From Mycobacterium sp. Root135 (GTDB lineage: Bacteria; Actinomycetota; Actinomycetes; Mycobacteriales; Mycobacteriaceae), in NCBI RefSeq assembly GCF_001426545.1, contig NZ_LMEZ01000005.1:187137-251136 (forward strand): a DNA stretch of 64,000 bases, read 5' to 3'. Position 1 is the stretch's first letter. Each line of letters begins with the position of its first letter. This document shows positions 16,586-25,071 of this stretch, in pieces. The notes under the pieces are model-generated. The model had not been told where the DNA came from, did no database searches, and saw only the letters and a program-made list of their open reading frames with translations. Both the position numbers and the translations under genes were made by a program.

Positions 16586-17776
16586 GTGCCGGACACCACC
16601 AGCTTCCTGATCGTCGGCGGCGGTCTCGAAGGACTTGCCATCGCCTACTCGCTCGCTGAACGCGGTGAAACCAACGTCCTCGTCCTCGAACGCGACACCC
16701 TGTGCTCGGGCATGACCGCCAAGTCCAGCGGGGTCGTGCGCTGCCACTACGGCACTCCGTCACTAGCCGCAATGTCCTGGTACGGGATCGACGTATTCAC
16801 CCGCGCCACAGAGCTCTTCGGCGACGACATGTCGTTTCGCCAGTGCGGCTACGTCGTCGGCGTCGCCGAGAACAACGTCAAGCCGCTCGAGGCGAACATC
16901 GCGATGATGCAGGGGCTGGGCATCGCCACCGAGTTCATCGACCACGACACGATGGCCGACCTGTGGCCGGGACTGCACCTCGACGACTTCGCCCTCTTCG
17001 CCTACGAGCCACTCGGTGGACGCGGCGAGGCGTACATGTCGGGCATGGCCTACGCGGCGACGGCACGCAAGATGGGCGTCACCATCCGCCAAGGCACGAA
17101 GGTCACCGAACTGCTGACCGACAGCCAGGGCTCGGTGTACGGCGTGACGGTGGCCGACGGATCACGGATTCACGCCGACCACGTCATCCTCGCCAACGGC
17201 CCCTGGGCACCCACGCTGGCCTCCAGCGTCGGAGTCGACCTGGACGTCAAGGCCCAGCGGGCCCAGCTGGTGCTGGTGGACCAGGGCGTCCCCACCCCCG
17301 AAGTGCCGGTCCTGTCCGATCTCGCCGGTCTGCAGTACATCTGCCGCGAGCCGAACGGTGAACTGCTGGTTGGCAATTCGGACCATCAGACCCCGCAGTA
17401 CGTCGACCCGGACAAGTACGTCAACCGGGCCGACGAGTCGGCGATCGAGAAGAACATCGTCAAGCTCGGCCACCGACTGCCCGACATGCCCGACCCCCGC
17501 ATCACCAGCTCCTACGTCGGCGCCTACGACGTCACGCCGGACTACAACCCCATCATCGGCCCGTCACCGGTCGACGGATTGTTCCTCGCCACCGGATTCT
17601 CCGGCCACGGATTCAAGATCTCCCCCGCGGTCGGCAAGCTCGTCGCCGACCTGCTACTCGACGGCAAGACGTCGTTGCCCAACGTCAACGCCGACGACTT
17701 CCGATACTCGCGATTCGCCGAAGGCGACTTGCTGTTCAGCCTCCATCCCTACGAGGGCGCAGGAGAAATGCGATGA
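16586..17776 (+). CDS. FAD-dependent oxidoreductase, sarcosine oxidase beta/DAO type
   Basis: Flavoprotein of 396 residues in the DadA/DAO family, closest by eye to sarcosine-oxidase beta and N-methylglutamate dehydrogenase-like subunits. FLIVGGGLEGLAIAYSLAERG binds FAD (20 residues of it, 6-25), CSGMTAKSSGVVRCHYG matches the flavin-contact region, and the C-terminus has NPIIGPSPVDGLFLATGFSG. It starts at GTG 16586 with GAGGA eight bases upstream and overlaps the next start (ATGA). The likely role is oxidative removal of an N-substituent from an amino acid. The alpha, gamma and delta subunits of a heterotetrameric sarcosine oxidase are absent. Confidence 0.85.
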   Translation: MPDTTSFLIVGGGLEGLAIAYSLAERGETNVLVLERDTLCSGMTAKSSGVVRCHYGTPSLAAMSWYGIDVFTRATELFGDDMSFRQCGYVVGVAENNVKPLEANIAMMQGLGIATEFIDHDTMADLWPGLHLDDFALFAYEPLGGRGEAYMSGMAYAATARKMGVTIRQGTKVTELLTDSQGSVYGVTVADGSRIHADHVILANGPWAPTLASSVGVDLDVKAQRAQLVLVDQGVPTPEVPVLSDLAGLQYICREPNGELLVGNSDHQTPQYVDPDKYVNRADESAIEKNIVKLGHRLPDMPDPRITSSYVGAYDVTPDYNPIIGPSPVDGLFLATGFSGHGFKISPAVGKLVADLLLDGKTSLPNVNADDFRYSRFAEGDLLFSLHPYEGAGEMR

Positions 17777-19164
17777 CCCGATCCGAGATCGACCTCCACG
17801 AGATCGAAACGAACAACGTGACAACCACTTTGACACCTCCGGCCGACGACGCCGCACGCGCGCTCACCTTGTCGGAAGTGGCGCACGCCAGTGGCACCAC
17901 CTTCATCCTGGCCCTCTTCGTCACCCTGTCCGGGAAGCCCTGCGCCAAGCTCGTCCCGATCCAGGCGGTCGAACAGCTCGAAGAGGACGGCGTCGGATTC
18001 GCGGGCTACGCCGCGGGCCACATGGGTCAGGAGCCGAAGGACTCCGATCTGGTGGCGCGGGCCGACGTCACGTCGTTCACCCCCATCCCGTTCATCAAGC
18101 CGGGCCTGGCGATCGTGCACTGCGACCCGCACGTGGACGGCAAGCCGTGGCCGTTCGCGCCGCGAATCATCCTGCGGGAGCAGCTGCGCAAGGCCGCCGA
18201 ACTGGGCTTCACGGTCAACGTCGGTGCCGAGATCGAGTACTTCCTGGTCAACCGCGTCGACGGGGAGCTCGTCACCGCCGACCGCAGTGACACCAGCGCC
18301 ACCCCTTGTTACGACGCGCGGGACGTCACCCGCATGTACGACCACCTCACCGAAATCTCCTCGGCGATGAACGCGCTCGGCTGGGGGAACTACGCCAACG
18401 ACCACGAAGACGGCAACGGGCAGTTCGAGCAGAACTTCGACTACGCCGACGCCATGACGACCGCGGACCGGGTCATCACGCTGCGGTACCTGCTGTCGGT
18501 CGTCGCCGAAAAGCGCGGCATGCAGGCGACGTTCATGCCGAAGCCCTTCACCACCCGCACCGGCAGCGGGCTGCACATGCATCTGTCCCTCTGGGACGAC
18601 GCGGGCGCCGTCTTCCCGGATTCCGACGACGAGCTCGGGCTGGGGTTGTCCCGGACCGCCTACGCGTTCGTGGCGGGAATTCTCGAGCACGCCTGCGCGC
18701 TGCAGGGGATCATCGCACCAACGGTGAACTCCTACAAGCGGACCGGTGCCACGGCAACCACCAGCGGGGCGACCTGGTCGCCGCGGTACGCCACCTACGG
18801 CGGCAACGACCGCACGCACTACCTGCGGGTGCCCGACAAGAATCGCGTCGAACTGCGCGGTGGTGACGGATCGGCGAACCCCTACCTTGCCGCCGCGGGC
18901 GCCATTGCCGCCGGACTCGACGGGGTGCGCCGCGATCTGCACCCCGGCAAGCCTGGCACCGGTGACTCGCCAAGCGAGATGCTGCCCATGACCCTGCTGC
19001 ACGCGATGGACGCCTTCGAAGCCGACTCGGTGCTGACCGAGGCTCTGGACGTCGCCGGTCCCGGCGTGGCCGAGTACTTCGCCAAGTGCAAGCGCCAGGA
19101 GTTCTTCGACTGGCACAACACGGTGTCCTCCTGGGAGATCGACCGCTACCTGACCTCTTTCTGA
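17773..19164 (+). CDS. glnT: Glutamine synthetase-like gamma-glutamyl ligase (GlnT/GmaS type)
   Basis: Ligase of 463 residues with a complete glutamine-synthetase catalytic domain: GAEIEYFLVN (metal Glu), EDGNGQFEQNFDYADA (metal site), GSGLHMHLSLWD (His and metal), and NRVELRGGDGSANPYLA (ATP/phosphate Arg). The length and divergence fit the GlnT/GmaS branch, which makes glutamine or gamma-glutamyl-methylamide, not housekeeping GlnA. A 30-residue N-terminal extension is present. It overlaps the FAD oxidoreductase by four bases and is followed by three genes equivalent to separated glutamate-synthase parts. That gene order matches N-methylglutamate pathway clusters (gmaS, mgsABC). Amine acceptor unproven. 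Confidence 0.88.
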   Translation: MTRSEIDLHEIETNNVTTTLTPPADDAARALTLSEVAHASGTTFILALFVTLSGKPCAKLVPIQAVEQLEEDGVGFAGYAAGHMGQEPKDSDLVARADVTSFTPIPFIKPGLAIVHCDPHVDGKPWPFAPRIILREQLRKAAELGFTVNVGAEIEYFLVNRVDGELVTADRSDTSATPCYDARDVTRMYDHLTEISSAMNALGWGNYANDHEDGNGQFEQNFDYADAMTTADRVITLRYLLSVVAEKRGMQATFMPKPFTTRTGSGLHMHLSLWDDAGAVFPDSDDELGLGLSRTAYAFVAGILEHACALQGIIAPTVNSYKRTGATATTSGATWSPRYATYGGNDRTHYLRVPDKNRVELRGGDGSANPYLAAAGAIAAGLDGVRRDLHPGKPGTGDSPSEMLPMTLLHAMDAFEADSVLTEALDVAGPGVAEYFAKCKRQEFFDWHNTVSSWEIDRYLTSF

Positions 19165-19176
19165 ACCTCTTTCTGA
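19153..19176 (+). repeat. 12-bp tandem duplication across the glnT stop codon
   Basis: ACCTCTTTCTGA occurs twice back to back (19153-19164 and 19165-19176). The first copy encodes the last residues Thr-Ser-Phe and the stop codon of the ligase; the second repeats them after the stop. A frame-preserving slippage event is the simplest origin, leaving a second in-frame stop. Confidence 0.9.
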
Positions 19177-19207
19177 CACCCACTACAACTCTTCGAGGAG
19201 GCATTCC

Positions 19208-20107
19208 ATGTGTGGAATCGTCGGTCTTCATCTGCGTGACGCGACGCTCCATCCGCAGCTCGGTGCCCTGCTGTCCGGAATGCTGGACGCGATGTGCGAC
19301 CGGGGCCCCGACTCGGCAGGCATGGCCGTCTACGGTGACCCCACCTGGTCCCCGGAGGGCGAGTCGACCGTGTCGCTTCTCGACTCCCCCATCCCCGCAA
19401 CCGAACTCGCGCGACAGCTCGGCACCCTGCTGTCGGCGCCGGTAACCGGACACGACCTGGACCCGACCGTCGTCGTGCACGCCGCCGTCGCGACCGACGT
19501 GCTGACCGCCGCCGTGCGCTCCGCGGTTCCCACCGCCCGGATCATCGGCTTCGGCGACCACCTGACGGTGCTCAAGGGGATGGGCAATCCCACCGAGCTC
19601 GCGGACCGCTTCGGTCTGCGGTCGGCCAGCGGATGGCAGGGCGTCGCCCACACCCGGATGGCCACCGAATCCGCCGTCACCGCCGAGGGTTCGCACCCGT
19701 TCGCCGTCGGTCCGGATCAGTGCCTGGTGCACAACGGGTCGTTCTCCAACCACATGTCGATCAAGCACGAGCTGGAACGCTCGGGTGTGAGCTTCGACAG
19801 CGAGAACGACACCGAGGTGGGCGCCCGATACGTCGCCAAGCAGCTCGCCGAGGGGGTCGACCTGGAGAAGGCCCTGCTGATGCTCAACGAGACCTTCGAC
19901 GGCTTCTACACCCTGCTGGTCTCCACCAGCGACTCCTTCGCCGTGGTTCGCGACGCCATCGCGTGCAAGCCGGCGATCATCGCCGAAACCGACCGCTGGG
20001 TCGCGATGGCGTCGGAATACCGCGCCCTGGCGAAACTCCCAGGCATCGACACCGCCCGCATCTTCGAACCCGAGCCAGAAGAGGTCTACGTATGGCACCG
20101 ACAGTGA
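19208..20107 (+). CDS. Class II glutamine amidotransferase (MgsA/GlxB type)
   Basis: Ntn-hydrolase glutaminase of 299 residues, homologous to the amidotransferase domain of glutamate synthase. MCGIVGLHL places the catalytic Cys at position 2 after Met removal, and RGPDSAG, AHTRMATESAV, HPF and LVHNGSFSN are the expected glutamine-site motifs. GAGGAGG lies about six bases before the ATG. It overlaps the next gene by 16 bp. Together with the GXGXG and FMN proteins that follow, it forms a split glutamate synthase-like complex, as in N-methylglutamate synthase (mgsABC) or rhizobial glxBCD. Confidence 0.88.
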   Translation: MCGIVGLHLRDATLHPQLGALLSGMLDAMCDRGPDSAGMAVYGDPTWSPEGESTVSLLDSPIPATELARQLGTLLSAPVTGHDLDPTVVVHAAVATDVLTAAVRSAVPTARIIGFGDHLTVLKGMGNPTELADRFGLRSASGWQGVAHTRMATESAVTAEGSHPFAVGPDQCLVHNGSFSNHMSIKHELERSGVSFDSENDTEVGARYVAKQLAEGVDLEKALLMLNETFDGFYTLLVSTSDSFAVVRDAIACKPAIIAETDRWVAMASEYRALAKLPGIDTARIFEPEPEEVYVWHRQ

Positions 20108-20799
20108 CGACCAGCACGCCCGCCAACGGAGTGGTCGACCTCCGCGCGTCGAGCACCCGCGAGGTCAACGAGTTGCTCAGCTCGCCGGGTGCCCCGGCGA
20201 CGCTCACCATCACCCACCCCGAGGGTGCGCACGCGCTCGCGTGCGGTCTCGACGCGGACCTGGACGTCACCATCGACGGTCATGTCGGCTACTACTGCGC
20301 GGGCATGAATCAGAAGGCCACCGTCACCATCGCCGGCAATGCGGGCGTCGGTGTCGCGGAGAACATGATGTCCGGACGGGTACACGTCAAGGGTGACGCG
20401 TCGCAGTCGGCGGGCGCCACCGCCCACGGCGGTCTGCTCGTCATCGACGGCAACGCGGCGGCGCGCTGCGGCATCTCGATGAAGGGCGTGGACGTCGTCG
20501 TCGGCGGCGACATTGGCCACATGAGTGCGTTCATGGGCCAGGCCGGACGGCTCGTCGTGTGCGGCAATGCCGGTGAAGCGCTGGGTGATTCGATCTATGA
20601 GGCACGGCTGTACGTCCGCGGGACCGTGGCGTCACTGGGTGCGGACTGCGTCAAGAAGGAGATGCGCGACGAACACCTCGCCGAGCTGAAGGAGTTGCTC
20701 GACGCGGCCGGCATGACGCACGACCCCAGCGAGTTCACCCGCTACGGCTCCGCCCGCCAGCTCTACAACTTTCACGTCGACAACGCCAGCGCGTACTAG
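20092..20799 (+). CDS. GltB3-like GXGXG-domain subunit (MgsB/GlxC type)
   Basis: Protein of 235 residues equivalent to the right-handed beta-helix (GXGXG) domain of glutamate synthase. Regular strand-turn repeats are visible (TVTIAGNAGVGVAENMMSG, GGLLVIDGNAAARCGISMKG, GRLVVCGNAGEALGDSIYEA). In GltB this domain is structural and shapes the ammonia tunnel between the glutaminase and FMN domains. The ATG at 20092 lies inside the end of the amidotransferase gene, so translation is coupled. The C-terminal 45 residues are outside the beta-helix and may contact the partner subunits. Confidence 0.87.
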   Translation: MAPTVTTSTPANGVVDLRASSTREVNELLSSPGAPATLTITHPEGAHALACGLDADLDVTIDGHVGYYCAGMNQKATVTIAGNAGVGVAENMMSGRVHVKGDASQSAGATAHGGLLVIDGNAAARCGISMKGVDVVVGGDIGHMSAFMGQAGRLVVCGNAGEALGDSIYEARLYVRGTVASLGADCVKKEMRDEHLAELKELLDAAGMTHDPSEFTRYGSARQLYNFHVDNASAY

Positions 20800-20811
20800 G
20801 AGAACCCGGTC

Positions 20812-22134
20812 ATGACGACACCCATCCACTCGACGCGGCTGCGCGAATCCGCCACCTTCGACCGCGGCGTCATCGCCGAGATTCAACGCGCCGCCGAAAC
20901 CGGCATCTACGACATCCGCGGGTGGGGCGCCAAGCGTGCCCTCCCGCACTTCGACGACCTCCTGTTCCTCGGGGCGTCCGTGTCGCGCTATCCGCTCGAG
21001 GGCTACCGCGAGAAGTGCGACACCGACGTCGTGCTCGGCGACACGCACGCGAAGTTCCCTCTGCACCTGGACATCCCGATCACCATCGCGGGGATGAGCT
21101 TCGGCGCACTGTCAGGCCAGGCGAAGGAAGCCCTCGGACGCGGCGCCAGCGAGGTCGGCACCTCCACGACGACCGGTGACGGCGGGATGACGCCCGAGGA
21201 GCGCGGGCAGTCCAAGAACCTCGTCTACCAGTACCTGCCGTCGCGGTACGGGATGAACCCCGTCGACCTTCGGAAGGCCGACGCCATCGAGATCGTCCTC
21301 GGCCAGGGCGCCAAGCCCGGTGGTGGCGGAATGTTGTTGGGACAGAAGATCACCGAGCGGGTGGCGGGGATGCGGACGCTGCCGATGGGCGTGGACCAGC
21401 GCAGCGCCTGCCGCCACCCCGACTGGACCGGCCCCGACGACCTCGCCATCAAGATCCTCGAACTGCGCGAGATCACCAATTGGGAGAAGCCGATCTATGT
21501 CAAGGTCGGTGCGACGCGCACCTACTACGACGTCAAACTCGCGGTGAAGGCCGGCGCCGACGTGGTCGTCGTCGACGGCATGCAGGGCGGGACCGCGGCC
21601 ACCCAGGAAGTGTTCATCGAGCACGTCGGCATCCCGACGCTCGCCGCCATCCCGCAGGCCGTGCAGGCGTTGCAGGAGATGGGCGTGCACCGCTCGGTGC
21701 AGTTGATCGTCTCGGGCGGGATCCGCAGCGGTGCTGACGTCGCCAAGGCCATGGCCCTGGGCGCCGATGCCGTCGCGATCGGAACCGCGGCGCTGATCGC
21801 CTTGGGCGACAACAGCCCCCGTTATGCCCAGCAGTACGAGGAGCTGGGTTCGGCGGCCGGGTTCTACGACGACTTCCAGGCCGGACGGGACCCGGCCGGG
21901 ATAACGACCCAGGATCCGGAGCTGGCCAAGAACCTCGACCCCGTCGAAGGTGGCCGCAGGCTGGCCAACTACCTGCGCGTGCTGACGATGGAGGCCCAGA
22001 CGCTGGCACGGGCATGCGGCAAGTCGCACCTGCGCAACCTCGAACCCGAGGACCTGGTCGCGCTCACCGTCGAGGCGTCGGCGATGGCACGGGTTCCGCT
22101 GGCCGGGACCAACTGGATTCCCGGCCGGTACTGA
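20812..22134 (+). CDS. FMN-binding glutamate synthase-like subunit (MgsC/GlxD type)
   Basis: TIM-barrel FMN subunit of 440 residues, equivalent to the synthase domain of GltB. MSFGALSGQAKEALGRGA, GDGGMTPEERGQSKN, GQGAKPGGGGMLLGQKI, and SGGIRSGADVAKAMALGADA are the flavin and 2-oxo-acid binding segments. Several Cys are present (SACRHP, RACGKSHL), so an iron-sulfur site is possible but not evident. AGGAGA overlaps the preceding stop. With the amidotransferase and GXGXG genes it completes a three-subunit glutamate-synthase-like enzyme that would transfer ammonia or an amine onto 2-oxoglutarate. Confidence 0.9.
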   Translation: MTTPIHSTRLRESATFDRGVIAEIQRAAETGIYDIRGWGAKRALPHFDDLLFLGASVSRYPLEGYREKCDTDVVLGDTHAKFPLHLDIPITIAGMSFGALSGQAKEALGRGASEVGTSTTTGDGGMTPEERGQSKNLVYQYLPSRYGMNPVDLRKADAIEIVLGQGAKPGGGGMLLGQKITERVAGMRTLPMGVDQRSACRHPDWTGPDDLAIKILELREITNWEKPIYVKVGATRTYYDVKLAVKAGADVVVVDGMQGGTAATQEVFIEHVGIPTLAAIPQAVQALQEMGVHRSVQLIVSGGIRSGADVAKAMALGADAVAIGTAALIALGDNSPRYAQQYEELGSAAGFYDDFQAGRDPAGITTQDPELAKNLDPVEGGRRLANYLRVLTMEAQTLARACGKSHLRNLEPEDLVALTVEASAMARVPLAGTNWIPGRY

Positions 22135-22137
22135 CCC

Positions 22138-23364
22138 GTGAGCTCGTTCGACGGCCTCTGGGCCAGCATCCTCGACGTCGGCCAGCATCATTCGACCCGC
22201 GGATATCGCCGATTTGCCTGGGGCGACGCCGATCTGACGCTGCGCGAGTGGTTTCGATCCAGCGCCGCGAGCCGCAGCATGGACGTCGAGGAGGACCGCA
22301 ACGGCAACCTGTGGGCATGGTGGATGCCCGTCGGCTGGAGCGGTGATCCGAAGGGGGCCTTCGTCACCGGCTCACATCTGGACTCGGTGCCGGACGGCGG
22401 TGCGTTCGACGGCCCGCTGGGCGTCGTGTCGGCCTTCGCCGCCGTCGACCTCCTGCGTGAGCGCGGTGTCGAGCCCACGATTCCGATTGCGGTGGCTGCG
22501 TTCTCGGACGAGGAGGGCGCGCGGTTCGGCGTCGCCTGCGTCGGGAGCCAGTTGACGACGGGAGCCCTGTCACCGGAACGCGCCCTCGGACTGCGGGACG
22601 TCGACGGCGTCGCCCTTTCCGAGGCGATGACGAAGGCGGGTCGCGCACCACAGCACGTCGGCGCCGACACCACCCTCACCGACCGGGTCGGCGTCTACGT
22701 CGAGTTGCACGTCGAGCAGGGACGAGCACTCGACCTGGTCGACGCACCGCTGGCGGTCGCGTCGTCCATCTGGCCGCACGGACGGTGGGAGTTCACCTTC
22801 ACCGGCGAGGCGAATCACGCGGGCGCGACCCGGCTGGTGGACCGTCGAGACCCCATGCTGCCCTTTGCGGCGTCGGTACACAGCGCCCGCTCGGCGGCGG
22901 CGTTGCACGATGCCGTCGCCACGTTCGGCAAGGTGCGGGTACTTCCCAACGGCGCCAACGCGATTCCCTCGATGGTGAAGGCCTGGCTCGACGCGCGGGC
23001 GGCCGACGAGCAGACGCTGGCCTCACTGGTCGCCCACATCGAGTCCGAAGCCCGGAAGCACTGCGCGACCGACCGCGTCGACCTCGACGTGCTCGTCGAG
23101 TCGGTGACGCCCATCGTCGAGTTCCCGGCGGGACCCCGGGAGAGGCTGGTGCGATCCCTGGCTCATCTTGGCGAGATCCCGACGTTGCCCACGGCGGCGG
23201 GCCACGATGCGGGGATCCTCTCCGCCAAGGTCCCGACGGCGATGATGTTCGTCCGCAACCCGACAGGCATATCCCACTCCCCCGACGAGTACGCCGAACC
23301 GGACGACTGCAACGTCGGCGCCCAGGCTCTCGCCGACGTCATGGCCGACTGGGTGGCTGGCTGA
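22138..23364 (+). CDS. M20-family amidohydrolase (allantoate/N-carbamoyl amino acid hydrolase type)
   Basis: Zinc-dependent hydrolase of 408 residues. GSHLDSVPDGGAFDGPLGV (His and Asp metal ligands), FSDEEGARFG (Glu base and ligand), ELHVEQGRAL (His ligand) and the late AGHDAGILS are the signatures of AllC/HyuC/beta-ureidopropionase enzymes, which hydrolyse N-carbamoyl or ureido compounds. It starts at GTG only three bases after the FMN-subunit stop, so it is almost certainly in the same transcript. This suggests the module's substrate carries a carbamoyl, ureido or amide nitrogen, which is inference. Confidence 0.88.
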   Translation: MSSFDGLWASILDVGQHHSTRGYRRFAWGDADLTLREWFRSSAASRSMDVEEDRNGNLWAWWMPVGWSGDPKGAFVTGSHLDSVPDGGAFDGPLGVVSAFAAVDLLRERGVEPTIPIAVAAFSDEEGARFGVACVGSQLTTGALSPERALGLRDVDGVALSEAMTKAGRAPQHVGADTTLTDRVGVYVELHVEQGRALDLVDAPLAVASSIWPHGRWEFTFTGEANHAGATRLVDRRDPMLPFAASVHSARSAAALHDAVATFGKVRVLPNGANAIPSMVKAWLDARAADEQTLASLVAHIESEARKHCATDRVDLDVLVESVTPIVEFPAGPRERLVRSLAHLGEIPTLPTAAGHDAGILSAKVPTAMMFVRNPTGISHSPDEYAEPDDCNVGAQALADVMADWVAG

Positions 23365-23489
23365 GCAAACACCAGCCGCGCTGCTGCCGTCGGCCTCGCC
23401 AGCATGCCGGCCCGCGCAGCCGATTAGGCTGGGGTGACCGGTGGTCGCAGCGTCGCCTCCCTGGTTCAAGATCGGCTCCGAGGAGACCC

Positions 23490-24422
23490 ATGCATTTGCG
23501 GCTACCGAAATCGACGACGACGCGAATGGCCGTCCTCTGTGTGGCGGCGCTGCTGGTCAGCAGTTGTGAAGCGCAGGTCTGGGGTTCACCACCGGCCACG
23601 CAGAACACCCCTCAGGCGCCGGTCGTGACCCCACAGGCCTCGCTTCCGGCACTCCCCGAAGCGCCACCCGAGCCGCCGACGGCGACGCTTGACGGTCTCG
23701 ACGTACGCATGCGCCAAGCCACCGCCGACGCCGCCAAGTCGGGTGCCGACATCGAGGCCGTCGTGCTGGACCGCGACACCGGCCAGCTGGTCTCCAACGG
23801 GTCCAACCAGCCGTTCCCGATTGCGTCGGTGGTGAAGCTGTTCATCGCCGACGACCTGCTGCTGCAGGAATCGGAGGGCAAGACGACACTGTCGCCCGCC
23901 GACCGCAAGTCACTCGAGGTGATGCTGCGCTCCTCGGATGACAGTGCGGCCCAGATGTTTTGGGACCGCAGCGGCCAGAACGCGATCATCGCGCGCGTCA
24001 AGGCCCGGTACGGATTGGCCGGCACCACGGCCCCCTACAACGGGCACTGGGACGTCACGCAGAGCACCGCAGCCGATCTCGTCCGCTACTACGACATGCT
24101 GCTGAACGGCACCGGTGGGCTGCCACCGGCGCAGGCCAACGTCATCATGACCAACCTCGCGCAATCCACGCCGACGGGCACCGACGGGTACCCACAACGG
24201 TTCGGTATCCCCGAGGGGCTGTACGCCGAGGTCGTCGCGGTCAAGCAAGGCTGGTTCTGCTGCTGGAGCGGCGCGAATCAGCTGCACGTCTCCACCGGGG
24301 TGATCGGTCCCGACCGCCGCTACGTCATGGCGCTCAGCTCCCTGGACCCCGTCAGCGCCGCTGCCGCCCGCGAAAACATGACCCAAGCCGTCAAGACGAT
24401 GTTCCCCGGCGGCAAGATCTAG
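23490..24422 (+). CDS. Serine hydrolase/beta-lactamase-like lipoprotein
   Basis: Exported lipoprotein of 310 residues. The signal peptide ends with lipobox LLVSSC (Cys at about residue 26), and a Pro-rich linker follows to about residue 65. The remainder resembles penicillin-interacting serine hydrolases: ASVVK gives the SxxK motif, SSDDS sits at the SxN position, and VKQGW at the KTG position. Several motifs are degenerate, so a true beta-lactamase activity is doubtful; mycobacterial LppW-like proteins have this look. AGGAGA lies before the ATG at 23490, and TAGGCT at 23425-23430 is a plausible -10. Confidence 0.8.
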   Translation: MHLRLPKSTTTRMAVLCVAALLVSSCEAQVWGSPPATQNTPQAPVVTPQASLPALPEAPPEPPTATLDGLDVRMRQATADAAKSGADIEAVVLDRDTGQLVSNGSNQPFPIASVVKLFIADDLLLQESEGKTTLSPADRKSLEVMLRSSDDSAAQMFWDRSGQNAIIARVKARYGLAGTTAPYNGHWDVTQSTAADLVRYYDMLLNGTGGLPPAQANVIMTNLAQSTPTGTDGYPQRFGIPEGLYAEVVAVKQGWFCCWSGANQLHVSTGVIGPDRRYVMALSSLDPVSAAAARENMTQAVKTMFPGGKI

Positions 24423-24459
24423 CCGTCCGCGGGCCGCCGCCGACCAAGCACTTTCGAGG

Positions 24460-25071
24460 ATGACCGCGGATCACGATCCCCTGCCGGATGCGGCCGCCGT
24501 CGCCGCCCGGCTGAAGCGCTGGCGGTTGTCCCGCAACTACGTCGCGATCGGCAACCTCGGCGAGCACGTCACGGGCCGGCTGCTCGTCGCGCTCGGCTAT
24601 CAACTGCTTGGCGCGCAAGACGACTTTCTCGGAATGGTCCCCGCCGTCCTCGGATTTCCCTCGACTGCGAAACCCGAGGACTTCGTCGCCGCCGACCCCG
24701 ACGGTCGGCTGCTGACGGTGAACAGCAAGGCCTCGGTGAGCCCGCGGTCGTGCACGGTGACGACGACGGGCGACCTCTCCAGGCCTCACATCGCCCGTGG
24801 TCAACGCGCCGTCGACTACACCACGTTGCGAGCGAGCCTCATCTCCCCGCTGGACGGCGACGCCTACAGCCAGGTGATGAAGGTCGACCTGGTCAACATG
24901 AAGGCTCAGGTGTTCGACGTCGGGGACGCGGGGCAACTCCAGCCCGTCGGCCCGCCGCACGACATCGGCGATTCGGTCGCCGCCGTGCTGGCATGTTGGC
25001 GGGATATGCCACGGTGCTGTCGCAAATCCGCTTGTACTGGGCGGGTGCCTACGCGAAGACTGATCAGGTGA
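24460..25071 (+). CDS. Conserved hypothetical, possible PD-(D/E)XK-like fold
   Basis: A 203-residue soluble protein I do not recognise. The segment NLGEHVTGRLLVALGYQLL followed by KPEDFVAADPDGRLLTVNSK has the order Glu35, Asp74 and N-S-K (88-90), reminiscent of restriction-endonuclease-like folds, with Asn where Asp/Glu is usual. Most of the middle (residues 95-150) is compact and predicted soluble. The last 25 residues are Cys- and Arg-rich and overlap the next gene's start, so they may be non-conserved. The stop overlaps the EamA GTG start by four bases, so the two are translationally coupled. Confidence 0.7.
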   Translation: MTADHDPLPDAAAVAARLKRWRLSRNYVAIGNLGEHVTGRLLVALGYQLLGAQDDFLGMVPAVLGFPSTAKPEDFVAADPDGRLLTVNSKASVSPRSCTVTTTGDLSRPHIARGQRAVDYTTLRASLISPLDGDAYSQVMKVDLVNMKAQVFDVGDAGQLQPVGPPHDIGDSVAAVLACWRDMPRCCRKSACTGRVPTRRLIR

